A stretch of 64,000 bases of DNA, taken from contig DASRJE010000221.1 of NCBI GenBank assembly GCA_035649635.1, forward strand, positions 1 through 64,000. Reading direction: 5' to 3'. Source of the stretch: Gp6-AA40 sp035649635. GTDB taxonomy: Bacteria; Acidobacteriota; Vicinamibacteria; Vicinamibacterales; UBA2999. Both the position numbers and the translations under genes were made by a program. The notes beneath the pieces are model-generated. The model was given only the letters and a program-made list of their open reading frames with translations, had not been told where the DNA came from and did not search any database. Below are positions 43,949-53,022 of the stretch, in pieces (within the stretch, counting starts at the first letter, position 1; each line of letters opens with the position of its first letter).

Positions 43949-44069
43949 CGTCTCGCTACTCTACTTCCTCGCTTGTGTTTGGTGCTTCAGGGTCCGACTT
44001 CGATGATGAATTTGAGCGTTCCCGAGGGGCTCGCCTTGCCCCACATCTACAACACAAGCGAGCAGGTGC

Positions 44070-45395
44070 CTAGATCTCCACTCGACCGGTACTTTCGGCG
44101 AACGAGTCGAGATGAGCTCCATAGAGATCGGAGATTCGCAGCCACAGGTTGGCAACCGGCGTCCATTCCGCCGCGACCACGTGACGATCGCCTTTCACCT
44201 TACCGCCGGCGCTGCCCACCGCGACGAGGGGGAGCGGATACGGGGCATGCGCCTGGCCGTCGCTCATGCCGGCGCCATAGAAGATCAGCGAGTTGTCGAG
44301 AACGGTGCCGTCGCCCTCGGGCATCTTCTTCAGCTTTTCCACGAAGCTGGCGAATAACTGCGCGTAATGGAGGTTGATCTTCGCGTGATTCTCCATATTC
44401 TCGGGCCGGCCGCCGTGGTGCGAGACGTCGTGGTGCGTTCCCGGAATGTTGAGCTCCGGGTACGTCCGCTGGCTCGCTTCGCGCGACATCATGAACGAGA
44501 ACACGCGTGTGAGATCCGATTGATACGCGACGGCGAGCAGGTCGAACAGGACCGTGGCGTGCTCAACGAATGTATCTGGCACACCGAGCGGCGCATCGAG
44601 GGCGATCACTTTCTTGGCGTTCTGCGCCTCGGCGCGCTGGATGCGCCGTTCGATCTCGCGCACGTTATCGAGATAATCGCCGATGCGCGCACGATCCCGC
44701 GCGCCAACCTTCCGCTGCAGGTCACGTGCTTCTTCCGTCACCGAGTCGAGGATGCTGCGGTCTTCCTGGATGCGCTGGAGTCGCTCGGCCGTCGTGCTCG
44801 AGCGCCCGAACATCCGCTCGAACGCGGCGCGCGGGTTGGTCTCCATGGGATTGGACTGCGTCTCCGATGCCCAGGAGATGCTGTTCATGTAGGCGCAGCT
44901 GTAGCCGGGGACGCAACCACCCACGTAGCCGCTGAAGTCTTCCGTCGCCACTTCCATCGATGGAAGCTGCGTGTCCTGACCGATCTGTTTCGCGATGACC
45001 TGATCGATGCTGATCCCGACGCGAATATCCTCGGCCTCGGTCTGCTTGGCGACCGCGCCGCTCAACCAGCCAGCGGAGCTGACCGCGTGATCGGTCACGG
45101 TTTTGCCGCCCGCTCTCGACAAGTTGCCGAACGACGTGACCTGATCGCGGAACGGTTCGAGTGGCTTCAGGATCGTCTTGTACTCGTAACCCGGGCTCGT
45201 GGCATCGGGGAACCAATGCTTGTTCGTCGCGCCGTTCGGGAAATACACCGCGCCGAAACGCAGCGGCCCCCTGGCTGGCGTCTGAGCCAGGGCGGTGAAC
45301 GCGGGAACCATCGATTCCAGCAGGGGCAGGGCCAACGTGGTCCCCATACCAAGAAGGAAGGTCCGCCTGGGCAACGCCTTCTTTGTGACAAACAT
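44070..45395 (-). CDS. DUF1552 family Tat-exported protein, copy 4
   Basis: ATG 45395 gives 441 residues with GGAGCGG upstream; a TTG three bases earlier is possible. The Tat motif is PRRTFLLGMG, followed by TTLALPLLESMVPAF. Family motifs include AVYFPNGATNKHWFPDAT, EYKTILKPLEPFRD, ATEDFSGYVGGCVPGYSCAYMNS and MSREASQRTYPE. The aspartate-tryptophan motif of the other copies (DxWTPA) is replaced by HWFPDAT, so this is the most diverged of the four. It lies 28 bases after the DUF1592 gene of cassette 3. Confidence 0.92.
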   Translation of the reverse strand: MFVTKKALPRRTFLLGMGTTLALPLLESMVPAFTALAQTPARGPLRFGAVYFPNGATNKHWFPDATSPGYEYKTILKPLEPFRDQVTSFGNLSRAGGKTVTDHAVSSAGWLSGAVAKQTEAEDIRVGISIDQVIAKQIGQDTQLPSMEVATEDFSGYVGGCVPGYSCAYMNSISWASETQSNPMETNPRAAFERMFGRSSTTAERLQRIQEDRSILDSVTEEARDLQRKVGARDRARIGDYLDNVREIERRIQRAEAQNAKKVIALDAPLGVPDTFVEHATVLFDLLAVAYQSDLTRVFSFMMSREASQRTYPELNIPGTHHDVSHHGGRPENMENHAKINLHYAQLFASFVEKLKKMPEGDGTVLDNSLIFYGAGMSDGQAHAPYPLPLVAVGSAGGKVKGDRHVVAAEWTPVANLWLRISDLYGAHLDSFAESTGRVEI

Positions 45396-45423
45396 CAATC
45401 CGCTCCTGGACTCCCGCCCCGTT

Positions 45424-47817
45424 TTACCGGTCGCTGTCGCTCACGACCCGCATCTGAAACGGCGGACTCGTGACGATCCCCATGATGATGCCTGAAAACC
45501 GGTATTCCTGACGCCCTGCTTTTCGGACGATATCCCTCACAACCGGCGCGTCGTAATACTGCAGTCCGCGGCCGAGGGCGTAGGTCATCAGCTTCTCGGT
45601 CACGGTGCGAACGAAGACGTCCGACCGCGCCAGCAAGGCACTTCTGAGGGCGACGACGCCATCGACCTTGGTGCCGTCGGCGAGCTGCCCCGACGCGTCG
45701 AGCGGAACTCCGGCCTCGCGCGTGCGCCATGCCCCGGTTGCGTCGAAGTTCTCCAGCGCGAAACCGAGCGGATCCATGAGCTTGTGGCATCCCGCGCAGG
45801 TCGGGCTGGCGCGATGCTTTTCCATCCGCTCGCGCAGAGTGCGCGGCGCCTCTTCAGAACTGCCTTCGAGCGGCGGGACGTTGGGAAGCGGTGGCGGCGG
45901 CGGCGTGCCAAACACGTTCTCGAGGATCCATTTGCCACGCAGTACCGGCGCCGTCCGGTCCGCGCGCGACGTCACCATCAGCAGGCCGCCTTTACCCAGC
46001 AGGCCGCGCCTCGCATCGTTGGTGAGCGTGACGCGACGGAAGTGACTGCCGTAGACGTACGGGATACCGTAGTGCTTTGCCAGGCGTTCGTTGACGAACG
46101 TGTAGTCGGCCGTCAGCAGATCAAGGACATTGTGATCGCCACGGACGATGCTGTCGAAAAAGAGCTCTGCTTCGGTCTGGAAGGCATCGCGCAGCGTGTC
46201 GTCGAAATCGGGAAACTCGTCATGGTTGGGCGCGACGGTCCGAAGATTTCGCGTATGCAACCACTGACCCGTGAAATTGCGGATGAAGCGGTCCGCCTTC
46301 GGATCGCCAATCATCCGACGGACTTCACGCTCGAGCACCGCCGGGCTCCGTAATTGACCTCGACTGGCGACGTCGAGCAGCGCCTCGTCGGGAATGCTGC
46401 TCCACAGGAAGAACGACAGCCGCGACGCGAGCTCGATGTCGCTCACGTTCTGGATCGTCCCGGGCTTGGCGGGACCATCTTCCTCTACGCGAAACACGAA
46501 GGTCGGGCTCGCGAGCAACCGCCGCAACGCCATCTGGATCCCGGTCTCGAACGTGCCCTTGGCGCGGCCCGCGCGATAGAAGGTCATCAAACGGGACGTA
46601 TCCGCACTCGTGACCGGGCGCCGATAGGCGCGGCGAGCCAGCGTTGAAAGGATTTTGGAAGCGCATGCCTCTTCCTGGCTCGCCTGCTGAGGACGACAGG
46701 AGAAGACACGCTCGCGGCTCGGCGTTTTTCCGGGTCCTACTGGATTGAAGGGACCCTTGATGGTGAGCGTCTCGATGTGCGGGCGCCCCGTCGAGTCGTA
46801 GGTTCCGGCGGAGCTGCGGAGAAACGGCCGCAGACGCTGCGTGCCCTCGCCGATCTTGCGCACGAAGCTCGCGCCCACCTGGTGCGCCCCCGCCTTGACC
46901 GGCACCACCGCCTGGAGGCGTGCGTCGACGGCATTGCTGCGCTCCGTGATGCTCGTGCCTTGCGGGACCTGCTCGTTGTCTCCACCTATCGTCGCCAGGA
47001 ACACGCGTTCCCCGTCGACGGTGACCTCGATTTGATGTGGATGCTCAAGGCCGCGAATCGCCTCGAGGTTGGTGCGATAGAGCTCCAGCGAGAAGCGGTA
47101 CTCAGCATCGACCGGGAAAGTGTGGTTGACGACCAGGCCACCGACCGTTCCCAGAGGGAGGCCTTCGATGTGCTGGTCCTGTGAGCGGTCCTGGCGGATG
47201 CGATATGTATCCGACCCTGGTGCGGTGGGTGCGCCCACGGCCAGCGTGCTCACGCGATCGGCGGCGACGAGATAGCGCTCGAGGAGCGCCGGCGACGTTC
47301 CGAGCAGATCGGAGATGTTGTCGAACCCGAACGCCGAGTCGTCCGGTGGAAGCAACGACGAGACATCGACCTCGACGTCGAGCAGATCACGAACCGAGTT
47401 CGCGTACTCGCTGCGGTTCAGGCGTCGAATGAGCGGACGGCCAGGATTCGGCTTGCCAGCCGCGGCACGATCCAATTCGGATTCGAGATAGGTGGCGAGA
47501 CTGTCGTAAGTCGCTTCGTCTGGACGCGGCATGCCCTGCGGCGGCATCGAGCGCGTGCGCAATCGTCGCGCAACGCCCTCCCAGATTTCGCCGTGGGCGG
47601 CTGGGCTCGAGATATCAAGGCCGTCGAGCGCAAGATCCGAGGTCTTGAGCCGCTGGTTGTGACACGTCACACAGTACTTGTCCACGACAGCGCCAGCGTT
47701 TGCCGCGGGCTCGTTGGCAGTGCGCGCGGGTGCGTTCTGCGCACCACTCGCGTGCAGGATCGCCCAGCTGGCCGATACCATCAGCGCGACTGCTATTAGA
47801 GACCCACGTCCCCTCAT
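45424..47817 (-). CDS. DUF1592-family multidomain c-type cytochrome, cassette 3
   Basis: The 797-residue protein has a signal peptide, heme motif CVTCH (49-53), DUF1587 (RLNRSEYANSVRDLL), DUF1595 (LARRAYRRPVTSAD), DUF1592 (ELASRLSFFLWSSIPDEALL), DUF1588 with CAGCH (674-678) and DUF1585 (MTYALGRGLQYYDAPVV, ending SPPFQMR). It is paralogous over its whole length to the protein at 35770 and, at its tail, to the fragment at 1-96. The role is periplasmic electron transfer with unknown substrate. Its start is divergent from the FmdB gene; the 145-base gap holds both promoters, but I could not fix their positions. Confidence 0.93.
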   Translation of the reverse strand: MRGRGSLIAVALMVSASWAILHASGAQNAPARTANEPAANAGAVVDKYCVTCHNQRLKTSDLALDGLDISSPAAHGEIWEGVARRLRTRSMPPQGMPRPDEATYDSLATYLESELDRAAAGKPNPGRPLIRRLNRSEYANSVRDLLDVEVDVSSLLPPDDSAFGFDNISDLLGTSPALLERYLVAADRVSTLAVGAPTAPGSDTYRIRQDRSQDQHIEGLPLGTVGGLVVNHTFPVDAEYRFSLELYRTNLEAIRGLEHPHQIEVTVDGERVFLATIGGDNEQVPQGTSITERSNAVDARLQAVVPVKAGAHQVGASFVRKIGEGTQRLRPFLRSSAGTYDSTGRPHIETLTIKGPFNPVGPGKTPSRERVFSCRPQQASQEEACASKILSTLARRAYRRPVTSADTSRLMTFYRAGRAKGTFETGIQMALRRLLASPTFVFRVEEDGPAKPGTIQNVSDIELASRLSFFLWSSIPDEALLDVASRGQLRSPAVLEREVRRMIGDPKADRFIRNFTGQWLHTRNLRTVAPNHDEFPDFDDTLRDAFQTEAELFFDSIVRGDHNVLDLLTADYTFVNERLAKHYGIPYVYGSHFRRVTLTNDARRGLLGKGGLLMVTSRADRTAPVLRGKWILENVFGTPPPPPLPNVPPLEGSSEEAPRTLRERMEKHRASPTCAGCHKLMDPLGFALENFDATGAWRTREAGVPLDASGQLADGTKVDGVVALRSALLARSDVFVRTVTEKLMTYALGRGLQYYDAPVVRDIVRKAGRQEYRFSGIIMGIVTSPPFQMRVVSDSDR

Positions 47818-47962
47818 TCCACCCCGGCTCGCACGAACACCATCTTTCGGTTGTATGACAGTCTTGGGCGGGGATCAATGCCCGAATCAGGTGACAGAAT
47901 GCGATTTTGCTTGAATTTCCAGCGAATTTCGCCCCACAGTGATATCTGTATCGTCGCCTCCC

Positions 47963-48250
47963 ATGCCCCTCTTCGAGTATCAATGCCGAGCCTGCTGTCA
48001 CAGCTTCGAGACGCTGGTCCGCAACGCGGAGCAGCCCGCGTGTCCCGCTTGCCACTCGGGTGACATCGAACGGCTGCTCTCGTCCTTTGGCGTTGGTTCT
48101 GAGGCGCGATCACACGCAACACTGCAGGCGGCGCGACGCGACTTCACATACAGCGCCGGGCGGCGCGAACAGATTCGCCACGAGGCGGAGCAAGTTCGAG
48201 ATCACGTACAAGAGGATTACGGCCTGCACGTGCCCAAGCCCACGGAGTGA
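47963..48250 (+). CDS. FmdB-type zinc-ribbon protein
   Basis: ATG 47963 gives 95 residues: MPLFEYQCRACCHSF, then CPACHSG, the four-cysteine zinc ribbon of FmdB-family putative regulatory proteins. The charged second half (RREQIRHEAEQVRDHVQ) is helical. The family was named from formamidase regulation, but its general function is unclear. It stands alone, divergent from the DUF1592 gene, and is followed by an inverted-repeat region. Confidence 0.88.
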   Translation: MPLFEYQCRACCHSFETLVRNAEQPACPACHSGDIERLLSSFGVGSEARSHATLQAARRDFTYSAGRREQIRHEAEQVRDHVQEDYGLHVPKPTE

Positions 48251-48275
48251 CTGCATCGGTCGCAGGGGGAGCCGA

Positions 48276-48383
48276 GGACGCGGAGAAAAGCTTCAACGCG
48301 GAGAGCGCGGAGAAGCAGAGAATCGCGGAGGGGGGCCACTCCGCTCCTCTACGTTCTCTGCGCTAACGCTTTTCTCCGCGTCC
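48276..48383. repeat. Long imperfect inverted repeat with a 16-bp perfect stem
   Basis: Bases 48276-48291 are an exact reverse complement of 48368-48383. Inside, further acgcggaga-like units (around 48295-48330) face complementary units near 48350-48365, giving a long interrupted hairpin. It lies between the convergent FmdB and SnoaL-like genes and may act as a bidirectional terminator. Confidence 0.75.
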
Positions 48384-48390
48384 CCCGCGG

Positions 48391-48996
48391 CTATCGCTCC
48401 TGTGTCGGCGGTGCGTCGGTCGCAGCACCCTGCTGGCCTCCGCGCCCTCGTTGCCCCTGGCCTGTCGTGCCACCTTCCGGCACGTGATGAATCCGCGACT
48501 TGAAACGCCATCCCTGCGGCGTCTTCACGTAGGTGTCCTCGTAGTACCCCTCGTGGTGAATCTTGTACGGATCGCCACCCAACCCGATCATCAGCATGTC
48601 GACCGTGCCGGTCGCGCCTTCGGCCGTCGGCGTGACGATGTGGTTGACGTAGAGGTGCTTGACGCCCTGGACGATCCAACCGACGTTCTTGCAGCCGCGC
48701 GATCCCCCGCCTGACGCCTCGGCGAGCCGCTCACGCCCCTGAAACTTGTTCCCGACTTTGCCATTCTGCTCCGGCGCGAAGTAGCCGTCAGCAGTGAAGA
48801 GATCGGCGTAGTCGTAGCCGTTGTTCGAACAGGTGTCGATCGCGCGAGCGTACTTCGCGACGAGTTGCTGAATCTCGAAGTAGTCGAGTGCTGTGAGCTG
48901 CGCCGATGTGCCAGGAGCCTGCGCCTGAATGGCCGAGGGCAGATACAGGGCGACGCTCAACGCAAGCGCAATGCAAAATCTACAGTGCGACATCAT
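48391..48996 (-). CDS. Secreted SnoaL/NTF2-like protein, copy 1
   Basis: ATG 48996 gives 201 residues with a Sec signal (CIALALSVALYLPSAIQAQ). The SnoaL_4-type fold begins LTALDYFEIQQLVAKYARAID and ends with YYEDTYVKTPQGWRFKSRIH, the block shared by all SnoaL proteins in this cluster. The tail is Gly/Gln-rich. Such domains bind or transform small hydrophobic molecules. It lies downstream of the TonB receptor gene, on the same strand. Confidence 0.85.
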   Translation of the reverse strand: MMSHCRFCIALALSVALYLPSAIQAQAPGTSAQLTALDYFEIQQLVAKYARAIDTCSNNGYDYADLFTADGYFAPEQNGKVGNKFQGRERLAEASGGGSRGCKNVGWIVQGVKHLYVNHIVTPTAEGATGTVDMLMIGLGGDPYKIHHEGYYEDTYVKTPQGWRFKSRIHHVPEGGTTGQGQRGRGGQQGAATDAPPTQER

Positions 48997-49058
48997 GCCC
49001 CCTCGAGTCCCGGCTGGAACAACGTCCACTGAGTTCCGACACGCCGTGGCGGTGAGGA

Positions 49059-49089
49059 CACCGAGAAGATCGATCTTTTGTTCTCGGTG
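49059..49089. repeat. Nine-bp inverted repeat between TonB receptor and SnoaL genes
   Basis: caccgagaa (49059-49067) pairs with ttctcggtg (49081-49089), with gagg/cctc continuing the match around a single-base bulge. It lies downstream of the receptor gene (minus strand). Short tgcctc-like repeats follow. Possible terminator or processing site. Confidence 0.55.
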
Positions 49090-49140
49090 CCTCTCTGTGC
49101 CTCAGTGTGTCGTGTTCACGTAGTAAACGCCCGACGCGGA

Positions 49141-52122
49141 TCAGAAATCAAACTGCCCGCTGATCTTGAACATGCGCGCGTCCATGATGCGCTGTGGCTG
49201 TCGCCACACGGCGTAGGAGCCATTCTCCTGCATCACCGGGTTGGAATTGAACAGGTTGTAGATGTCGAGATTCGCCTGGGCGCGTCTCCCGCCAAACCGG
49301 AAGATCTTGCCAATGCGGACATCGACCTGGTTCACCCGATCACCATAGATATCACCGGGCACGAGCATGTTGATCGTGGTGTTCGCCGCGCTACCCGACA
49401 GCGGCCGGCCAAGTGAGGGCTGGATCTCCGCATTGGTGTAGATGCGGTTGGCTTGTACCACCGGGCCGGGCGTGCTCTGGATCGTGGTCGCAAGGTTCAC
49501 GTCGACCCGCGGAAGCGTGTAGGTCGTCAGGAACTTGAACTGCGTGAGGAACGCCGCTTCGACGTGGCACGCGCGCTGGCTCGGACCCGCCGTCGCGCTG
49601 AACACGACGCCCTGCGAGTTCCCGATCACGTCGCAGTTGTCAGTCACCGTCCGTCCGGTGCTCAAACCGCCCTGCAGCAACAGTCCATTCTGCAGGCGCG
49701 CGTTGGCGCTGAAGTCCATGCCGTTCCACTGCTCGGTCTGCTCGCCATAATCGCGAGCAAACGTCGTGTAGGCAGTTCCCTGACCCACCTTCGATGGGTT
49801 GATGTTGTAGAGCCCTTCGATTCGGTAGCCGCCGCCATTGGGCAGGCCAGGGTCGCTCGGCGCCGTCACGCTGTACGGGTCGAAGTCGGCCGCCGTGAGT
49901 CCCAGCTGCTGGGTGACCTGGAAGTTGCCGAACCAGCGACGGAAATAGCCGACGTCGATGCCGAGACGCGGCATCAGTTCATGCTGCACGCTCGTCGAGA
50001 ACTCCCAGTTGTACGGCCGGTTGCCCCATCCGAATCGCGTGTCCTCGTTGAACTGCGCAATCGATGTCAGCGTTCCGAATTGGCTGAGGTACGCCGAGCA
50101 TTCACCGTTGGCGGCCGGGTTGAGCTGGTCACAGTCTGGATTGAAGTTGCCGCGCCGCGGATCGCCGACGGGATACATCAGGTCGTTCCAGTTCCGCGTC
50201 GTCGTTGTGCTCACGCCGGCGGGATTGCCGATCGTGAACAGCGTGAGCATGTACTTGCCGACACTGGCTTTGAGCGCCGTCTTCCCGTTGCCGAACAGAT
50301 CGTAGGACGCGCCGAGCCGCGGCGTGATGTCGTGCATGCTCATGCTGGTGACGGCCGGGAAGGTATAGTCGCGCGTCGGCTGGAGTGGCGCGGGGCCTCG
50401 ATACTGCTCCGGATACCCTCCACGGAAACCGTCGTAGCGAACGCCGGCATTGAGGGTCCAGCGATCGATGGTCCAGCGATCCTGCACGTAGACGCCAAGC
50501 TCGCCCTTCACCAGCGACTCGCCGCGTGTCGGCACGCCGTACAGCGTGACGAGGTTCGGGACGCCGTTGTTGAAGCGGAACATCATGTACGACGAGTTCG
50601 AGTCGGTCGTGCTCACGGTGTTCGCCCACGTATCGCTGAAGCCGACTTTGAGCGCGTGCGCGCCGGTCACATACGACATCGAGGCCACTGCCGTGTTGAT
50701 CGTCTGGCTCGAGTAGCCGAAGGTCCCGCTGATACCGCCGTCGCCACCCTTGCCACGATAGAAGAAGTTGTTGGACTGCTCGAGCACGGGGATCATGTCC
50801 CGATACACGTCGCCGACTTCGGGCAACTGGTTGCCAAAAGCCTCGCCGCGACGCGCGTATCGCGCCTCGAGCAACAGCTTGTTGGTCATCGGCGCAGTCC
50901 ATGCGGCCTGCGCCAGGTTGAGGACCGGGAAGCGATACGCCACCGCTGACTCAGGCGAGACACCCGCGCGCGTGTCGTCCCAGATGCGCGATTGGTTGTC
51001 GTAATAGAACGACACCTTGTGCTTCTGCGCCAGCTGCGATGTGAGTCGCACGTTGATGCCGTTCTGCTCCAGCGAGAAGAAGCCGCGGCGGCTGGTGTCT
51101 GCCTCGTACAGCCACTTCGTCGGGTCGCCCTCGTTCTTGTTGTAATAGAGGCCGGCGATGTAGTTCTGGTTCGTCTGCCACCGCGCCGACGTGTAGAACC
51201 ACAGCCTGTCTCGCATCAGCGGACCGCCAACCGACGGGTTGATGTCCCACGCCTGCTTCATCTCGTTCGGCTCGGGCAGGCCGCGATTGCGCAGTTCGTC
51301 CGTGAGGTTGCTGGTCTGCCAGGCGGAGTTGACCGCCGTTGCGAACACCACCCCTCTCACCGAGTTGCCACCCTCGCGCGGGATGATATCGATGCGCAAC
51401 CCGCCGAACGGCTGTTCGGCAGAAACCGCCGCGTAGTCGACCGTCACTTCCTGCGTCGATCCGGTGTCGGGTACGAAGTTGGAGAACTCCCCACCCGAGA
51501 GGACATTGCCGAGCCTCACTCCATCGAGTTGCAGGCGCGTGTCGCTGGTACGGCCGCCATGAATCTGAAACGTGGTGTTCTGCAGATTGTTCGTACCGCC
51601 GACGTCGGCCAGCGCGCCGCGTCCGGGTTGGGCCGCCGCCAGGCCCGGGATGAGGACCACCATGTTGATGTGGCTCCGTCCCACCGGAATCTGTTCGATC
51701 ACCTGCTGATCGAACACGCGCTGCTGCGTGGTCCGCTGGATGTCAACGATCGGGCTGTCGCCGGTAACGGTGATCGTCTCCTCGAGGGCACCGACGCGCA
51801 AATCAGCATCGACCGTCGCGACAAATGTGCCGGTCAATTCGATCCCTTCGCGCCGCACGATCGAGAATCCGCTCAACGTGAATGTCACGACGTACGTGCC
51901 CGGCCGCAGATCGACGATGCGGTACTGACCGCTTCCGTCGGTGACAACCGAGCGAACCTTTTCGATCAACGCGGGGCTCGAGGCCTCCACGGTCACGCCC
52001 GGCAAGACGGCGCCGGAAGGGTCCCTGACCACACCGGTGATCGACGCCTGCGCATGCGCCAGCGTCGGCACCAGGGCCATCAACCCGAAGACGAACAACA
52101 TCACACGTGTGAATCGCAACAT
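49141..52122 (-). CDS. TonB-dependent receptor with carboxypeptidase-regulatory domain
   Basis: ATG 52122 (GGAGG nine bases before) gives 993 residues; ATG 52131 is too near that site. After the signal peptide (VMLFVFGLMALVPTLAHAQ) comes a carboxypeptidase-regulatory-like Ig domain (ASITGVVRDPSGAVLPGVTV), a TonB plug (VFDQQVIEQIPVGRSHINMVVLIPG), and a beta-barrel ending in the aromatic residue of ...ISGQFDF. This outer-membrane family takes up large or complex ligands, with the ligand unknown. It is flanked by SnoaL-like genes on both sides, suggesting uptake of the substrate they process. Confidence 0.94.
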   Translation of the reverse strand: MLRFTRVMLFVFGLMALVPTLAHAQASITGVVRDPSGAVLPGVTVEASSPALIEKVRSVVTDGSGQYRIVDLRPGTYVVTFTLSGFSIVRREGIELTGTFVATVDADLRVGALEETITVTGDSPIVDIQRTTQQRVFDQQVIEQIPVGRSHINMVVLIPGLAAAQPGRGALADVGGTNNLQNTTFQIHGGRTSDTRLQLDGVRLGNVLSGGEFSNFVPDTGSTQEVTVDYAAVSAEQPFGGLRIDIIPREGGNSVRGVVFATAVNSAWQTSNLTDELRNRGLPEPNEMKQAWDINPSVGGPLMRDRLWFYTSARWQTNQNYIAGLYYNKNEGDPTKWLYEADTSRRGFFSLEQNGINVRLTSQLAQKHKVSFYYDNQSRIWDDTRAGVSPESAVAYRFPVLNLAQAAWTAPMTNKLLLEARYARRGEAFGNQLPEVGDVYRDMIPVLEQSNNFFYRGKGGDGGISGTFGYSSQTINTAVASMSYVTGAHALKVGFSDTWANTVSTTDSNSSYMMFRFNNGVPNLVTLYGVPTRGESLVKGELGVYVQDRWTIDRWTLNAGVRYDGFRGGYPEQYRGPAPLQPTRDYTFPAVTSMSMHDITPRLGASYDLFGNGKTALKASVGKYMLTLFTIGNPAGVSTTTTRNWNDLMYPVGDPRRGNFNPDCDQLNPAANGECSAYLSQFGTLTSIAQFNEDTRFGWGNRPYNWEFSTSVQHELMPRLGIDVGYFRRWFGNFQVTQQLGLTAADFDPYSVTAPSDPGLPNGGGYRIEGLYNINPSKVGQGTAYTTFARDYGEQTEQWNGMDFSANARLQNGLLLQGGLSTGRTVTDNCDVIGNSQGVVFSATAGPSQRACHVEAAFLTQFKFLTTYTLPRVDVNLATTIQSTPGPVVQANRIYTNAEIQPSLGRPLSGSAANTTINMLVPGDIYGDRVNQVDVRIGKIFRFGGRRAQANLDIYNLFNSNPVMQENGSYAVWRQPQRIMDARMFKISGQFDF

Positions 52123-52213
52123 CTGCAGCATCCTCCCCAACCGTCAGTACCGATTCGATCGCGCGTTCACGTTCGTCCTGCCCCGGAGCGCGAGCCCGGT
52201 TCTTATGCGCATG

Positions 52214-52978
52214 CTACGGCTGCGCGCGTGGTGTGTTGGCGGCAGCGGCCGCGTCCGCCGCGACGTACGTACGCGACTTGAAGCGCCAGCCTCCTTGCTG
52301 TGTCCGGACGTATACGTCGTCGTAGTAACCACCATCGTTCTTGAGAAGTGCGCGGCCGGTCACTCCTTCGGCCGAGAGGCCAAGTGCCACACCGGCTGTT
52401 CTGAAGCGCTTCACGCCATCAGGTCCCGCGACGTATATGTCATCGAACAAGCCGAGGTCGGTTCCGGCCAGCCGCCGAATGGCAATGGTGTCGTGAACCG
52501 TGATGGTCGCCGTCTTCTCCTGCGCGGTGATGACGGTCCTCGCTTTGATCCGCCAACCCTTCGGCGTCTTCACGTATTCGTCGTCGTAGTAACCGGCGGC
52601 GCCGAGATCCGCGCGACCAGTCACGCCCTTCGCGGTCGACTCGATCGCCACCATGGGAGCAGGCCGCGGAGTGGCCGCGCCACGGCCGCCAGCCGCTGGC
52701 GGCGCATTCGCCCCGATGCAGTGGCGTTCGCTGCGGACGAGAGCCATCAGCTTCTCGCGACCAACGACTTCGCCGCGGATGTTGCTCGCGAAGTACCCGG
52801 TTTCCGGCACGAACACGTCGGCGTAGTCCTCGGCCGCGCAGCTTCCCAGCGCCTTGGCGTACTTGACCGTCAGTTCTTGAATGTCTGCGCGATCCTGCGC
52901 CGTCAACGGTTCCTGCGCACTGGCCGGGCCAGCCAGCAGAAGCAGCGCACCGAGAATCATCAACACACGGTTCTTCAT
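52214..52978 (-). CDS. Secreted SnoaL/NTF2-like protein, copy 2, with duplicated sheet region
   Basis: The 254-residue protein has a Sec signal (VLMILGALLLLAGPASAQ), helices starting LTAQDRADIQELTVKYAKAL, and the cluster's signature twice: GYYDDEYVKTPKGWRIKAR and GGYYDDVYVRTQQGGWRFK. A weaker third version (LFDDIYVAGPDG) lies between them, so only the beta-sheet half seems repeated. It is 44 bases downstream of the tandem SnoaL gene and 91 bases upstream of the receptor gene. Confidence 0.85.
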   Translation of the reverse strand: MKNRVLMILGALLLLAGPASAQEPLTAQDRADIQELTVKYAKALGSCAAEDYADVFVPETGYFASNIRGEVVGREKLMALVRSERHCIGANAPPAAGGRGAATPRPAPMVAIESTAKGVTGRADLGAAGYYDDEYVKTPKGWRIKARTVITAQEKTATITVHDTIAIRRLAGTDLGLFDDIYVAGPDGVKRFRTAGVALGLSAEGVTGRALLKNDGGYYDDVYVRTQQGGWRFKSRTYVAADAAAAANTPRAQP

Positions 52979-53022
52979 GGCTATCTTTCCCGGTCCGGCT
53001 CAAGCCAGACGCTACGACTCTC

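Noticed and set aside
43987..44046. Nineteen-codon minus-strand open frame between the DUF1552 and ankyrin genes
   Set aside because: Too short, no ribosome-binding site, and no similarity that I can name.
42590..44377. Open frame of nearly 600 codons on the plus strand across the ankyrin and DUF1552 genes
   Set aside because: It is antisense to ankyrin repeats and part of DUF1552; its apparent repetition simply mirrors the ankyrin repeats.
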